Origin: JANTGF01 sp033791445
GTDB lineage: Bacteria; Bacteroidota; Bacteroidia; Bacteroidales; VadinHA17
Reading direction: 5' to 3'
Length of the DNA stretch: 64,000 nucleotides
Assembly (NCBI GenBank): GCA_033791445.1
Contig: JASJGS010000198.1
Coordinates: forward strand, 7,915-71,914
Part shown: positions 43,102 to 53,700 of the stretch, one piece after another
How the letters are laid out: each line of letters opens with the position of its first letter
How positions within the stretch are numbered: the first letter of the stretch is position 1
Translations under genes and position numbers: made by a program
Notes under the pieces: model-generated
What the model was told of the DNA's origin: nothing
The model's database searches: none
The model's input: only the letters and a program-made list of their open reading frames with translations

Positions 43102-45786
43102 TTGAAAGCTTATTTAAATTTGAAATTTTCTCAGTTCCCATATAAATTATTGACCCTTCTTTTATTGGGAATAATTATTTCCGGTTGCTCAGTTGAGAAA
43201 AATACGGGTAGTACAAGAGCTTTCCATAATCTTATTTCCAGATACAATATATACTTTAACGGAAAAGAAGCTTATAAAAAGGGTGTTCGGAAAGTGGATA
43301 AGACATTCATCGATGATTTCTCGGAGACTTTGCCCATATTTAAATATGCAGATGAAAATGTAGCAAGGACTATTTCTCCGGAAATGGATAAAGCCATAAC
43401 CAAGTCAACAAAGGTTATCTCTTTGCATTCAATTACAGCAAAGCCCAACTACGATAATAAAAAAAACTTATCAGAGAAGGAGGAGGAATTTTACAGCCAG
43501 AATGAATTCAATAACTGGGTGGATGATAGTTATTTACTAATGGCCAAAGCTCAGTTTCATAAGCTTGACTATTTTATTTCATTAAAGACATTTAAATATG
43601 TAACTGAAGAAGCTTCTGATCTGGATGTTATTTATGAAGCTTTAATATGGACAGTCCGCGTATATAATGAAGAGGGGAGTTATGGTTATTCAAAAGAAAT
43701 ACTTGTTTCCCTGGAAGAAGACCCGGATCTGCCAAAAGATCTACATGCAGATTTTTATTCAACTTATGCCGATTATTACCTGAAAAGGGAAATGTACGAT
43801 GAAGTTGTTCCTGTGCTCGAAAAATTACTAAATATTGAGAAAAAGAAGAAAAATAAAACCAGGTATACTTATATTCTTGCTCAGGCGAATGAAAATTTGG
43901 GTAACATGAATGAGGCTTACAGGCTATATGCAAAGGTGGTGAAAATGAATCCTACCTATGATATGACTTTTAATGCTCGTATTAATCAGGCTGAATCATT
44001 TGATGTTACTATTGAAAATGTAAGTGAAATAAAGAAGATATTGCGGAAGATGCTTCGGGATGATAAAAACACGGATTACTTCGACCAAATTTATTATGCT
44101 TTTGGAAACATTGCCCTAAAAGAGAATAAGCAGGAAGAAGCTATTCAATATTTTAAAAAATCGGCCCAGGCAAGTATCTCAAACAATAAACAAAAAGGAA
44201 TTTCATACTTAACCATTGCAGATCTTTATTTTAAGGATGAAAATTATTATAGGGCTCAACCTTATTATGATTCTGCAATGATTGTTTTAGATCAATCATT
44301 TCCTGGGTATGGTGTAATCGAAATCAAAAAAGAAAGTTTGAATCGCCTGGTTCAGAATATAAATACTGTGCAAATAGAAGATAGCTTGCAAAGAATGGCA
44401 GCCATGGGGCCAGCTGATCGATTAAATTATATTGATGAGGTAATTGTACAGGTAAAAGCGGAGGATGAGAAACAGAGAGAAAACCAGGAGATGAATCAAT
44501 ATAATCTCTCCAATCAGTACGAAACAGATCAAAGGGTAAACCAGGAATTGGCGAAAGCAGGCAATTGGTATTTCTATAATCCAGCAGTAGTAGGATTGGG
44601 CAGGAACGAGTTTCGACAGAGATGGGGGAACCGTCAGCTGGAAGATAATTGGCGGCGTAAAAATAAATCTATTTCAGAAGCAAATATGGAAGAAATAGTG
44701 AAGGGAGAGGAGGGCATTGATGCTGAGAATGGAAAAACTACTGTTAAAGATAAATACAGCAGGGAGTATTATCTGAAGGACCTTCCACTTACTGATTCCT
44801 TAATCCAGGAATCGAATACCAGGATAGAAACATCTATGTATAAGATAGGTCAGATTTATCTCGATGAGTTGAAAGATGATTCAAAAGCTGCAGGATCATT
44901 TGAAGCCTTAATTCTTCGTTTCCCAGGAACAAGCTATTCTCTGGCAGCATACTATTATTTGTATGAGCTAAGTAAGGAAAATGGTAATCAGGAAAAATCA
45001 AACTTTTACAAAAATAAAATTATTACAAATTATCCTGAAAGTGAGTTTGCAAAAATGTTGAGTGATCCAGACTATCTGAGAAAAAGGAATGAATTAGAAC
45101 GTGAAGATTATCTATTATATGAAGACCTGTATAAAAAATATCTGATCGAACAATATAATTATGTAATTGTTGAGTGTGAAAGGTTTATTTCTTCTAAGTC
45201 TGATCATGATTTAACTCCAAAATATAGACTTCTTAAAGCATATGCTATAGCCAAAGTAAGCAACATAAGAGATTTTAAAGAAGCTTTGAATGATGTGGTA
45301 GAAAATTCTCCCGATGGTCAGGAAAAGGATCGGGCTAAGGAGCTGATAGCTTTTTATAATGAAGAGATTCCTGAATTAAAAGAAGAAGAAGAGGTTAAAA
45401 TTAGTGTGGAGATTTATAAAGTCACTGCAAATGAAGAGCATATTGTGGTATTTTCCATTGAAGATGCGAGTGTAGATGCCAATCAGCTTATGTTTAATAT
45501 TATCAATTACAATCTTGATAATTACTCCCATGCTGAGTTTTCAACTAACTTACAAGATGTTGGTGATAAGGGCAGTATGATTTCAATACGAGGTGTAGGC
45601 AAGAAAAAAGAAACTACAGAATACCTTATTAAAATATTGAAAGATAAGAGTATTACAGATGTGACCACGGGTAAAAAAATATCCACATTTGTTATTTCTG
45701 AGTCAAATCTTGGGGTTTTCCTTGAGAATAAATCAGTTTCTGTATATCTGAAATTCTATGGGAAGAATTATCTGGGCAATAATTAA
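43102..45786 (+). CDS. porW: T9SS-associated TPR lipoprotein PorW/SprE
   Basis: 894 residues from a TTG start (another in-frame TTG is at 43117; the upstream ATG at 43090 runs into a stop). Signal with lipobox IISGC, then SVEKNTGSTRAFHNLISRYNIYFNGKEA, the PorW/SprE N-terminal hallmark. Several TPR-like helical repeats cover about residues 130-400 and 600-760 with a long linker between. PorW/SprE is an outer-membrane lipoprotein essential for T9SS, linking the GldKN ring to the Sov translocon side. The Bacteroidota order apbC-nfu-porW-porX-tsaE fits. Confidence 0.92.
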   Translation: MKAYLNLKFSQFPYKLLTLLLLGIIISGCSVEKNTGSTRAFHNLISRYNIYFNGKEAYKKGVRKVDKTFIDDFSETLPIFKYADENVARTISPEMDKAITKSTKVISLHSITAKPNYDNKKNLSEKEEEFYSQNEFNNWVDDSYLLMAKAQFHKLDYFISLKTFKYVTEEASDLDVIYEALIWTVRVYNEEGSYGYSKEILVSLEEDPDLPKDLHADFYSTYADYYLKREMYDEVVPVLEKLLNIEKKKKNKTRYTYILAQANENLGNMNEAYRLYAKVVKMNPTYDMTFNARINQAESFDVTIENVSEIKKILRKMLRDDKNTDYFDQIYYAFGNIALKENKQEEAIQYFKKSAQASISNNKQKGISYLTIADLYFKDENYYRAQPYYDSAMIVLDQSFPGYGVIEIKKESLNRLVQNINTVQIEDSLQRMAAMGPADRLNYIDEVIVQVKAEDEKQRENQEMNQYNLSNQYETDQRVNQELAKAGNWYFYNPAVVGLGRNEFRQRWGNRQLEDNWRRKNKSISEANMEEIVKGEEGIDAENGKTTVKDKYSREYYLKDLPLTDSLIQESNTRIETSMYKIGQIYLDELKDDSKAAGSFEALILRFPGTSYSLAAYYYLYELSKENGNQEKSNFYKNKIITNYPESEFAKMLSDPDYLRKRNELEREDYLLYEDLYKKYLIEQYNYVIVECERFISSKSDHDLTPKYRLLKAYAIAKVSNIRDFKEALNDVVENSPDGQEKDRAKELIAFYNEEIPELKEEEEVKISVEIYKVTANEEHIVVFSIEDASVDANQLMFNIINYNLDNYSHAEFSTNLQDVGDKGSMISIRGVGKKKETTEYLIKILKDKSITDVTTGKKISTFVISESNLGVFLENKSVSVYLKFYGKNYLGNN

Positions 45787-45905
45787 AAAATTGATTAAAA
45801 ACCCAGGAATAAACCTTGCCGATTATTAGGATTAACTCTATAAGTCATTTACAATCTGCAACTTATAATAATCAATTATTCGATTTGTTGTAATAATATT
45901 GAAGC

Positions 45906-47456
45906 ATGAAAAAGATAAGAATACTCTGGACAGATGATGAAATCGATATTTTAAGGTCACATATTATATTCCTTGAGGATAAGGGATACGAAGTACTTAC
46001 AGCAAGTAATGCTGATGATGCTATCTCAATTGTTGGGGATGAGGAGCTTGACTTAATTCTTCTGGATGAGAATATGCCAGGTAAAGGAGGACTTGAAGTA
46101 TTGCCATTGCTTAAAGAAATGGCTCCTGATGTTCCAATAGTTATGATAACTAAGAGCGAAGAAGAGAATATAATGGAAGATGCAATTGGGGCGAAAATTG
46201 ACGATTACCTTATAAAACCAGTCAAGCCAAATCAAATTCTGTTAAGTATTAAAAAATTAATTGAGCAGAAGAGGTTAATTTCTGATAAAACCATGGCTGG
46301 CTACCAGGCTGGATTTGGGGAGATTTCCAGGATGATAAATATGGCTGGAAGTTTTGAAGATTGGTCAGAAATATATAAAAGATTGATTTATTGGGAGCTG
46401 GAACTGGAAAACTCTGATTCTGGTGAAATGGAAGGTGTTCTACAGATGCAAGCCGTTGAGGCCAATAAGGAGTTTTCAAAGTTCATACAGAAGAATTACA
46501 AAGATTGGTTAAATGGAGTTTCAGACAGGCCTGTATTGTCTCCTGATATTCTATCAAAATGGGTCTTCCCATTGATAGATAAAGGGGAGAAAGTGGTCCT
46601 TCTGATAATTGATAATTTCAGATTTGATCAATGGAAGACAGTATACCCAATTCTTCAGGATGATTTTAAAATTGAAAATGAGGAAGTTTTTTGTAGCATT
46701 TTACCCACGGCCACACAATATGCCCGTAATGCCATTTTTTCAGGATTAATGCCGCTTGAGATACAAAAGAGGTTCCCCCAATGGTGGTATTTTGATGAGG
46801 ATTCGGAAGGCAAAAATATGTTCGAAGCAGAGTTGCTGGACAAACAATTGCAACGGCATAGTAAACCCTATTCATTTCATTACGAAAAAATAAGCAATGC
46901 AGATGCTGGACAAAGATTTCTTAATAATCTTCCAAACTTATTGAATAACGATTTAATCGCTGTAGTATATAATTTTGTTGATATGCTTTCACATGCCAGA
47001 ACAGAATCTGAAATGGTTAGGGAGCTGGCAGGTGATGAAAAAGCATATAGATCAATTACACAGAGCTGGTTTCGTCATTCACCTATTCTTGATGTGGTAA
47101 AAATGCTTGCAGAAAAGAAAGTGAAACTGATCATTACCACCGACCATGGAACCACTAAAGTAAACCATCCCGTGAAAGTCATTGGTGACCGAAATACCTC
47201 CACTAACCTGAGGTATAAGACAGGAAAGAACCTTGATTACAATCCAAAGGAAGTATTTGAAATAAGGCGACCTGAAGAAATTGATCTTCCCAAATCAAAT
47301 ATTAGTTCCAAATTTATTTTTGCCCGGAGTGATGATTTTTTACTTTTCCCTAAAAATTATAATTATTACGTGAATTATTATAAAGATACCTTTCAGCACG
47401 GCGGAATATCTCTCCAGGAAATGCTTATCCCTTTCGTTATTTTAAGTCCAAAATAA
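45906..47456 (+). CDS. porX: T9SS response regulator PorX (receiver plus PglZ domain)
   Basis: 516 residues. Receiver domain 1-120: acidic pocket Asp10/Asp11, phospho-acceptor Asp54 in LILLDENMPG, Thr in MITKSEE, and Lys in DDYLIKPVKP. A helical bridge follows, and from about residue 205 a PglZ alkaline-phosphatase-like domain (KVVLLIIDNFRFDQW with the metal-binding Asp, TATQYARNA, ITTDHGTTKVNHP). This is the PorX architecture; PorX acts with sensor PorY and the sigma factor SigP on T9SS genes, and its PglZ domain is a phosphodiesterase for oligonucleotides. The partner porY is not in the window. Confidence 0.96.
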   Translation: MKKIRILWTDDEIDILRSHIIFLEDKGYEVLTASNADDAISIVGDEELDLILLDENMPGKGGLEVLPLLKEMAPDVPIVMITKSEEENIMEDAIGAKIDDYLIKPVKPNQILLSIKKLIEQKRLISDKTMAGYQAGFGEISRMINMAGSFEDWSEIYKRLIYWELELENSDSGEMEGVLQMQAVEANKEFSKFIQKNYKDWLNGVSDRPVLSPDILSKWVFPLIDKGEKVVLLIIDNFRFDQWKTVYPILQDDFKIENEEVFCSILPTATQYARNAIFSGLMPLEIQKRFPQWWYFDEDSEGKNMFEAELLDKQLQRHSKPYSFHYEKISNADAGQRFLNNLPNLLNNDLIAVVYNFVDMLSHARTESEMVRELAGDEKAYRSITQSWFRHSPILDVVKMLAEKKVKLIITTDHGTTKVNHPVKVIGDRNTSTNLRYKTGKNLDYNPKEVFEIRRPEEIDLPKSNISSKFIFARSDDFLLFPKNYNYYVNYYKDTFQHGGISLQEMLIPFVILSPK

Positions 47457-47478
47457 TCAATCATTATTTTTGCTGAAA

Positions 47479-47895
47479 ATGAAATCTCTTTCCATAAAAG
47501 ATACGAATCACCTGAATCAGGCCGCAGATAAGTTCCTCGAATTTTTTAATAAGCCGGGAATCTTTGCTTTTTATGGTGATATGGGTGCTGGGAAAACCAC
47601 TTTTATCCAGGCCCTGTGTTCAGTTTTAGATGTAGAAGATATTGTAAGTAGTCCTACTTTTTCATTGGTTAATGAATACCGTACAAATGATAATGACTTA
47701 GTATTTCATTTTGACTTTTATCGAATTGAAACCATAGATGAGGTTTATGATTTTGGATATGAGGAGTATTTTTATCAGAATTGCTATATTTTTATTGAAT
47801 GGCCGGAATTGATTGAAGAATTGTTACCTGAAGATGCAATTCGAATTAGGATAAATGTATTACCCGATAACTCCAGAGAACTCATAATTGGATAG
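47479..47895 (+). CDS. tsaE: tRNA threonylcarbamoyladenosine biosynthesis ATPase TsaE
   Basis: 138 residues from the ATG at 47479 (a TTG three codons upstream is also open). P-loop FYGDMGAGKTTFIQ with Lys39, SPTFSLVNEYR, FDFYRIETIDE and FIEWPELIEE. With TsaB and TsaD it makes the t6A37 modification of ANN-decoding tRNAs; neither partner is in the window. It starts 22 bases after porX. Confidence 0.95.
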   Translation: MKSLSIKDTNHLNQAADKFLEFFNKPGIFAFYGDMGAGKTTFIQALCSVLDVEDIVSSPTFSLVNEYRTNDNDLVFHFDFYRIETIDEVYDFGYEEYFYQNCYIFIEWPELIEELLPEDAIRIRINVLPDNSRELIIG

Positions 47896-47910
47896 ATCCT
47901 AGAGTAATTA

Positions 47911-47942
47911 TTTGATTTTACCCCTTAATTATTGTATTTTCG
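47911..47942 (+). promoter_or_regulatory. Promoter of ald
   Basis: TTTG (47911-47914), 20-base spacer, TATTTTCG (47935-47942), a near-consensus -33/-7 pair. Transcription would start about 40 bases before the ATG at 47989. Confidence 0.5.
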
Positions 47943-47988
47943 ATCCTCCACTTTTCTAGAAATGAGAATTCTATAATATTATTTTAAT

Positions 47989-49209
47989 ATGGTTGATCCG
48001 GATAAGACATCAGGTATACGGTTTGGGAACAGTAGATTGTTACCGCAAGAAGAAATGCTTGAGACGGCCAAAAAGAGCAAAAGCCTGGTTATTGGCATTC
48101 CAAGGGAAACCTGGAAACAAGAGAACAGGGTTTGTCTTACTCCTGAAGCAGTTGAACTGTTGGTCAACAACGACCATGAAGTAATTATTGAAACAAATGC
48201 AGGAAAAGAAGCCAGTTATTCAGATACAGATTATAGTGAATGTGGTGGAATTATAGCAGAAAAGGCTGAGGAGGTTTTTCAAAGCGATGTTATTTTGAAA
48301 GTGGCTCCTCTCACTAAAAAGGAAATTGGGTTTTTGAAAGGAAATCAACTTATAATTTCATCCTTACATGTTGCAGCCCAGAATGAAGAATATTTTCGTG
48401 AGCTTATTCGGAAAAAGATAACAGGAATTGCCTTTGAAAGTATAAAGGATAAATATGGTAGATTCCCTGTTGTAAGATCCATGAGTGAAATTGCCGGGAT
48501 TACTTCAATATTACTTGCCTCTGAATACCTGAGTAATGTTCATAGTGGTAAAGGAGTATTGTTGGGTGGAATTACCGGAATTACTCCAGCTGAAGTTGTG
48601 ATATTGGGTGCAGGAACAGCTTCTGAATTTGCAGCTCGGGCTGCTCTTGGATTAGGTGCTTCTGTGAAAGTGTTTGATAATTCAGTTCATAAACTCAGAA
48701 GGTTACAAAATTATTTAGGGCAACGACTTCACACATCAATTTTTCATCCTCGTGTTCTGGAGAAAGCTCTTCAGTCTGCTGATGTTGTTGTTGGAGCCAT
48801 CCATCTGGTTGATGAAGGACCCCGGTATTACATTACAGAGGATATGGTCAGCAAAATGAAGAAAGGTTCAATTATTGTTGATATTAGTATTGATCAGGGT
48901 GGGTGTGTGGAGACTTCTGAATTATCAACCCATACCAATCCTGTTGTAATAAAACACGATGTAGTACATTATGCCGTAGCAAATATTCCTTCAAGAGTAG
49001 CACGCACAGCTTCTATAGCATTGAGCAATGTGTTTACCCCCATTCTTTTAAATATAGGTGGATCGGGAAGCTTGTTGAACTACCTTCATGAAGACCAGGG
49101 ACTTCGAAAGGGTGTTTATGTCTTTAATGGGATTCTTACCAATCGCTTTGTGGGTAGGCGATTTGGAATATTATCCAAGGATATTGACTTACTCCTTGCC
49201 GCTTTTTGA
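47989..49209 (+). CDS. ald: Alanine dehydrogenase/PNT-family oxidoreductase
   Basis: 406 residues, about 30 more than Bacillus Ald because of an N-terminal extension. IGIPRETWKQENRVCLTPEAV, FESIKDKYGRFPVVRSMSEIAG, the NAD-binding VVILGAGTASEFAARAALGLGA, and VVGAIHLVDEGPRYYITEDM followed by DISIDQGGCVETS are typical of alanine dehydrogenase and the alpha subunit of transhydrogenase. It converts L-alanine to pyruvate and ammonia with NAD. The GxHL (HLVDEGPR) region differs from the AVLIPGAK of Bacillus Ald, so substrate specificity is not fully secure. Confidence 0.85.
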   Translation: MVDPDKTSGIRFGNSRLLPQEEMLETAKKSKSLVIGIPRETWKQENRVCLTPEAVELLVNNDHEVIIETNAGKEASYSDTDYSECGGIIAEKAEEVFQSDVILKVAPLTKKEIGFLKGNQLIISSLHVAAQNEEYFRELIRKKITGIAFESIKDKYGRFPVVRSMSEIAGITSILLASEYLSNVHSGKGVLLGGITGITPAEVVILGAGTASEFAARAALGLGASVKVFDNSVHKLRRLQNYLGQRLHTSIFHPRVLEKALQSADVVVGAIHLVDEGPRYYITEDMVSKMKKGSIIVDISIDQGGCVETSELSTHTNPVVIKHDVVHYAVANIPSRVARTASIALSNVFTPILLNIGGSGSLLNYLHEDQGLRKGVYVFNGILTNRFVGRRFGILSKDIDLLLAAF

Positions 49210-49303
49210 CAATTATTCAAATTTATATACTTTCGGCTTTCAATTTCAACCAGTGGATAGAGATTTCCTTGTTTTAATACTTCAACCTTTCAAATAATCA
49301 GGG

Positions 49304-50539
49304 ATGGTAAGACTTGTATATGGTGTAACATTAAGAATTTACAATGCAGTACTTTTATTAGCCTCATTATTCAATAAAAAGGCAAGACTATGGGTTGATG
49401 GAAGAAAAGGACTCTTCGATAAATTAGGAAGTGAACTGGAAGGCAAATCAAATATTGTCTGGTTCCATTGTGCTTCACTTGGTGAATTTGAGCAGGGCCG
49501 ACCTGTTATTGAGGAATACAAAAGAAAAAAGCCAAATATTTATATTTTGCTGACTTTCTTTTCACCTTCGGGATACGAAATTAGGAAAAACTATGAAGGT
49601 GCAGATAGTGTATTTTATCTTCCGCTCGATTCTAAAAGAAATGCCAACCGTTTTATTAATATTGTCAATCCAAGTATTGTAATCTTTGTCAAATATGAGT
49701 TTTGGTTGAATTATCTTCAACAGCTATGGCAAAGAAATATTCCAGTATTCTTGATTTCTGCAAACTTCAGAAGAAACCAGTGGTTTTTTAAATGGTATGG
49801 GAAGTCATTCAGGAAAATATTCAAATTTTATACACATTTATTCGTTCAGAATAAATCTTCTGAAGAGATTCTATCTGACTTTGGCATATCAGATGTTACT
49901 GTTGCCGGGGATACTCGTTTTGATCGGGTTAGTCAATTAGCGTTGAATCCAAGACCTATCCAAGTAGCAGAGTCATTTAAGAATGGAAAATTTTTAATTG
50001 TTGCAGGAAGCACATGGATCCCGGATGAAGAGATTCTCTGCAAATATATCAATGAGAGTAATAATGATTTAAAATGGATTCTGGCACCCCATGAAATTGG
50101 TTCTGCCCATATTGATAAAATAGAATCTTTATTACACAAATCATATTTTAGATTTTCTGAGGCTTCAACAAGCGATGTGGAAAATGCAAGTGTTATGATT
50201 ATTGATAATATTGGGATGTTATCATTTCTGTATGCATATGGTGAAATTGCCTATGTAGGAGGAGGGTTTGGTGTGGGTATTCATAATATTCTGGAACCAG
50301 CTTGTTTTGGAATTCCAATTATATTTGGACCTACTTATCATAAGTTTCAGGAAGCTTCTGATTTGGTTAATGAGGGGGGGGCTTTCTCAATAGGAAGTTA
50401 TGAAGAATTAATGAACAGATTAAATAACCTGCTTATATCTCCGGAAACCATTGCGAAGTCTAGAGAAATTGCTAAATCATATGTGAATAATAATAATGGT
50501 GCCACCAGTATGATTGTTAATAATTTGTTAAGTTTTTGA
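49304..50539 (+). CDS. waaA: 3-deoxy-D-manno-octulosonic acid (Kdo) transferase
   Basis: 411 residues. N-terminal membrane anchor (about 5-24), then VWFHCASLGEFEQGRPVIEEY (catalytic Glu in GEFEQG), FFSPSGYEIRKN, YLPLDSKRNANRFI, VFVKYEFWLNYL and, in the C-terminal half, YGEIAYVGGGFGVGIHNILEPACFG (CMP-Kdo-binding). GT30 fold; adds Kdo to lipid A at the inner membrane's cytoplasmic face. One- versus two-Kdo addition cannot be told from sequence. Confidence 0.95.
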   Translation: MVRLVYGVTLRIYNAVLLLASLFNKKARLWVDGRKGLFDKLGSELEGKSNIVWFHCASLGEFEQGRPVIEEYKRKKPNIYILLTFFSPSGYEIRKNYEGADSVFYLPLDSKRNANRFINIVNPSIVIFVKYEFWLNYLQQLWQRNIPVFLISANFRRNQWFFKWYGKSFRKIFKFYTHLFVQNKSSEEILSDFGISDVTVAGDTRFDRVSQLALNPRPIQVAESFKNGKFLIVAGSTWIPDEEILCKYINESNNDLKWILAPHEIGSAHIDKIESLLHKSYFRFSEASTSDVENASVMIIDNIGMLSFLYAYGEIAYVGGGFGVGIHNILEPACFGIPIIFGPTYHKFQEASDLVNEGGAFSIGSYEELMNRLNNLLISPETIAKSREIAKSYVNNNNGATSMIVNNLLSF

Positions 50540-50645
50540 ACTTTTCTTGCCTGTTAATTTTCCTTACTTTTATCTTCTCACTCTTTTTATTTTTCTGAGA
50601 TATCGGACCTGGAATAATTAACAATTTCTTAAAGGAATAAATTTA

Positions 50646-50673
50646 TTTGATCTTGTGTTAACATCTAATTTTG
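50646..50673 (+). promoter_or_regulatory. Promoter of the TonB-dependent receptor gene
   Basis: TTTG (50646-50649), 16-base spacer (short), TAATTTTG (50666-50673). The -7 box is a perfect TAnnTTTG, and the leader would be about 35-40 bases. Confidence 0.4.
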
Positions 50674-50714
50674 CCTATTCAATTTTTACCTAAACTTAAA
50701 TTTTAAAATCTACT

Positions 50715-53700
50715 ATGAAATCAAAAATCAAAATTTTATTTGGTGCTGCATTATTTCTATTTGCAGCAATTACTGCTTTTGGCCAGGGCACTACCACCTC
50801 AGGGATGAATGGTAGGGTACTTGATGAAAGTGGTGACTTTTTGCCGGGTGCAACTGTAATTGCGATTCACACTCCAACCGGATCTCAATTTGGTGGAATC
50901 TCTGATGCTGAAGGCTTTTTTCGTTTACCAAATATGAATGTAGGTGGACCTTACAAGGTAACTTTTACATTTATTGGTTATCAGGCCTATAAGGTAGATG
51001 GTATTTACCTTACACTGGGGCAAACGTTTAAACTTAATGTTACCCTGGGAGAGACTGAAACTGTTTTAGCCGAGGTGGCGATAACGGGAACCAGGGTGAG
51101 GGATTACGATGCTTTTGATGGAAACCGTACAGGAGCTGAAACCGTAGTTACCAATCAGCTCATTCAGGCTTTGCCATCGGTAAACAGGGACCTATCTGAT
51201 TTTACCAGGCTTACACCACAAGCAACTGTTGATAATTATGGTGGTATTTCAATTGCTGGAATCAACAACAGGTACAATGCTATTTCAATTGATGGAGCCG
51301 TAAATAATGATGTATTTGGATTGTCTGCAACAGGTACCAATGGTGGCCAAACAGGAGGCTCCCCGGTAAGTATGGATGCTATAGAGCAATTCCAGGTTAC
51401 TATAGCACCTTATGATGTACGTCAATCTGGTTTTGCGGGTGCAAGTATCAATGCAGTTACACGTAGTGGTTCCAACAGATTTCATGGATCTGCCTATTAT
51501 TATTTAAGGAATCAAGGCTTGGCTGGGAAAACACCAACCAATGATTCAGAAGCGGAAAGGAAAAAACTCGATAACTTTACTTCTAATACCTATGGCGCTA
51601 GAATAGGTGGGCCTATTATTAAAAATAAGCTATTCTTTTTCGCCAATGTGGAAATTCAGCGAGAGGAAACTCCTTTAAGTTTTGATTTTTCAACCTATCA
51701 GGGGGCTTCAACCCGTGCAGAAATCGATCAGGTAACTTCAAAATTGCAAAGTTTAGGATATGAACCTGGTGATTGGGAGAACAAAATGAGAACGCTGAAT
51801 TCAGATAAATTCATGCTTAAATTAGATTGGAATATCAATCAACATAACAAGTTGATGGCTAGGTATTCATATACCAATCTCGAAGCAGTTAGAGCAAGTG
51901 CTTCCAGCTCCCGCTCATTAGGCTATCAAAATAATAGTGAATATTTCCCAAGTTTAACACAGTCAGCTACAGTTGAATTAAAAAGTAATTGGGATGGTTA
52001 TTCAAATGACCTGATTGTTGGATTTACTGCAGTACGCGATGACAGAGACCCTCTTGGCCAAAATTTCCCTGCATTACGGATTTATGATGGATCAGCTACT
52101 CTATATGCCGGATCAGAAGCTTATTCAACTGCCAATGCATTAGACCAGGATGTTTTTACTTTTACCAATAATTTTACAATATACAAAGGAAAACATAGCA
52201 TTACTGTGGGCGCCAACGTTGAGTATTCGCATACTTATAATCTTTTTATGAGAAAGAATTATGGTGAATACAGGTATAGTAGTATTGCAGATTTCTTAAC
52301 GGTTACCGGAGCTGCTGATGGAAGTGGTGGTGAGGTACCTGCTTACCAGTATGAAAGGGGTTACTCTCTGGTAGATGATGTTACGGGTGATGGATCAGAA
52401 GCTGCCGCCATTTTCGGAATGCTTCAGTGGGGTATTTATGCACAAGATGAATACCAGGCCAACGATAATTTTAAGTTAACCTTCGGATTACGTATAGACA
52501 TGCCTGTATTCTTAAAGAATCCTACCGAAGATACCCACTTTAATTCGGTTACCTTGCCAGCCATTGAAGCAGCCGGCTGGGATACGCAGGGTGCACGTGC
52601 AGGACAAATGCCAAAATCTCAGTTAATGTTTTCTCCCCGTGTAGGATTTAACTGGGACGTTAGTGGAAATGGAAGTACACAGCTTCGTGGTGGTCTTGGA
52701 ATCTTTACCAGCCGTTTGCCTCTGGTTTGGCCAGGTGGTTCTTATACAAACAATGGTTTAGCAATTGGTGGTGTTTATCACAGGAGCTCCTGGGGTGATG
52801 ATATTTGGTTTAGGCCTCAATGGGATAACCAGTATAAAAATTCTGATTTTGGTGGTACAGATGCTCCTTATGGAGGACAGATGGACCTTTTTGCCAAAGA
52901 TTTCAAGTTCCCACAGGTATTCAGGGTAAATGCTGCCGTAGATCAGAAACTATTCTGGGGAACCATTTTGACAGTGGAAGGTATTTTTACCAAAACTCTC
53001 AACAATGTGAATTATTATAATATGAATATCTCACCTAATCCAGATATGACTATGCCGAATCTTACAGGGGCTGATAATCGTCCATATTGGGATGCTTCTT
53101 CCATTGACCCTGATTATACCCGTGTTATGGTTGGTACAAATACCAATGAAGGATATGCCTATAACTTTACAGTTCAGCTTCAGAAACCCTTTTACAAAGG
53201 TTTCACAGGAAGTATTGCCTATACTTTTGGTAGGTCAATGGCTGTAAATGATGGAACATCTTCACAGAACTCATCACAATGGAGATATATGGAGCAGGTA
53301 AAGGGTTTAAATAACCTGGAACTTTCCTATTCTGACTTTGATATGGGATCCAGAGTAGTTGGATTCCTTAGCTATCATTTTGAATGGCTGAATCATTTAG
53401 GAACAACCTTTAGCTTGTTCTATAATGGCCAATCAGGTAAGAGATATTCTTATATTTATAATGATTATGGTGATTTGAACGGAAATGGTGAGAGTGATAA
53501 CAACCTTATATATATACCTGCAAACTCATCTGAAATAAATTTGAATGACGGTAGCTGGGCTGACCTGGATGCTTATATTGAAGCGGATCCTTACCTGAGT
53601 AAGCATCGTGGTGAATATGCTGAGAGAAATGGTGCCAGATCACCTTTCACCAATATTTTTGACTTCAAGATTGTTCAGGATGTTTTCACCAACTTTGGAA

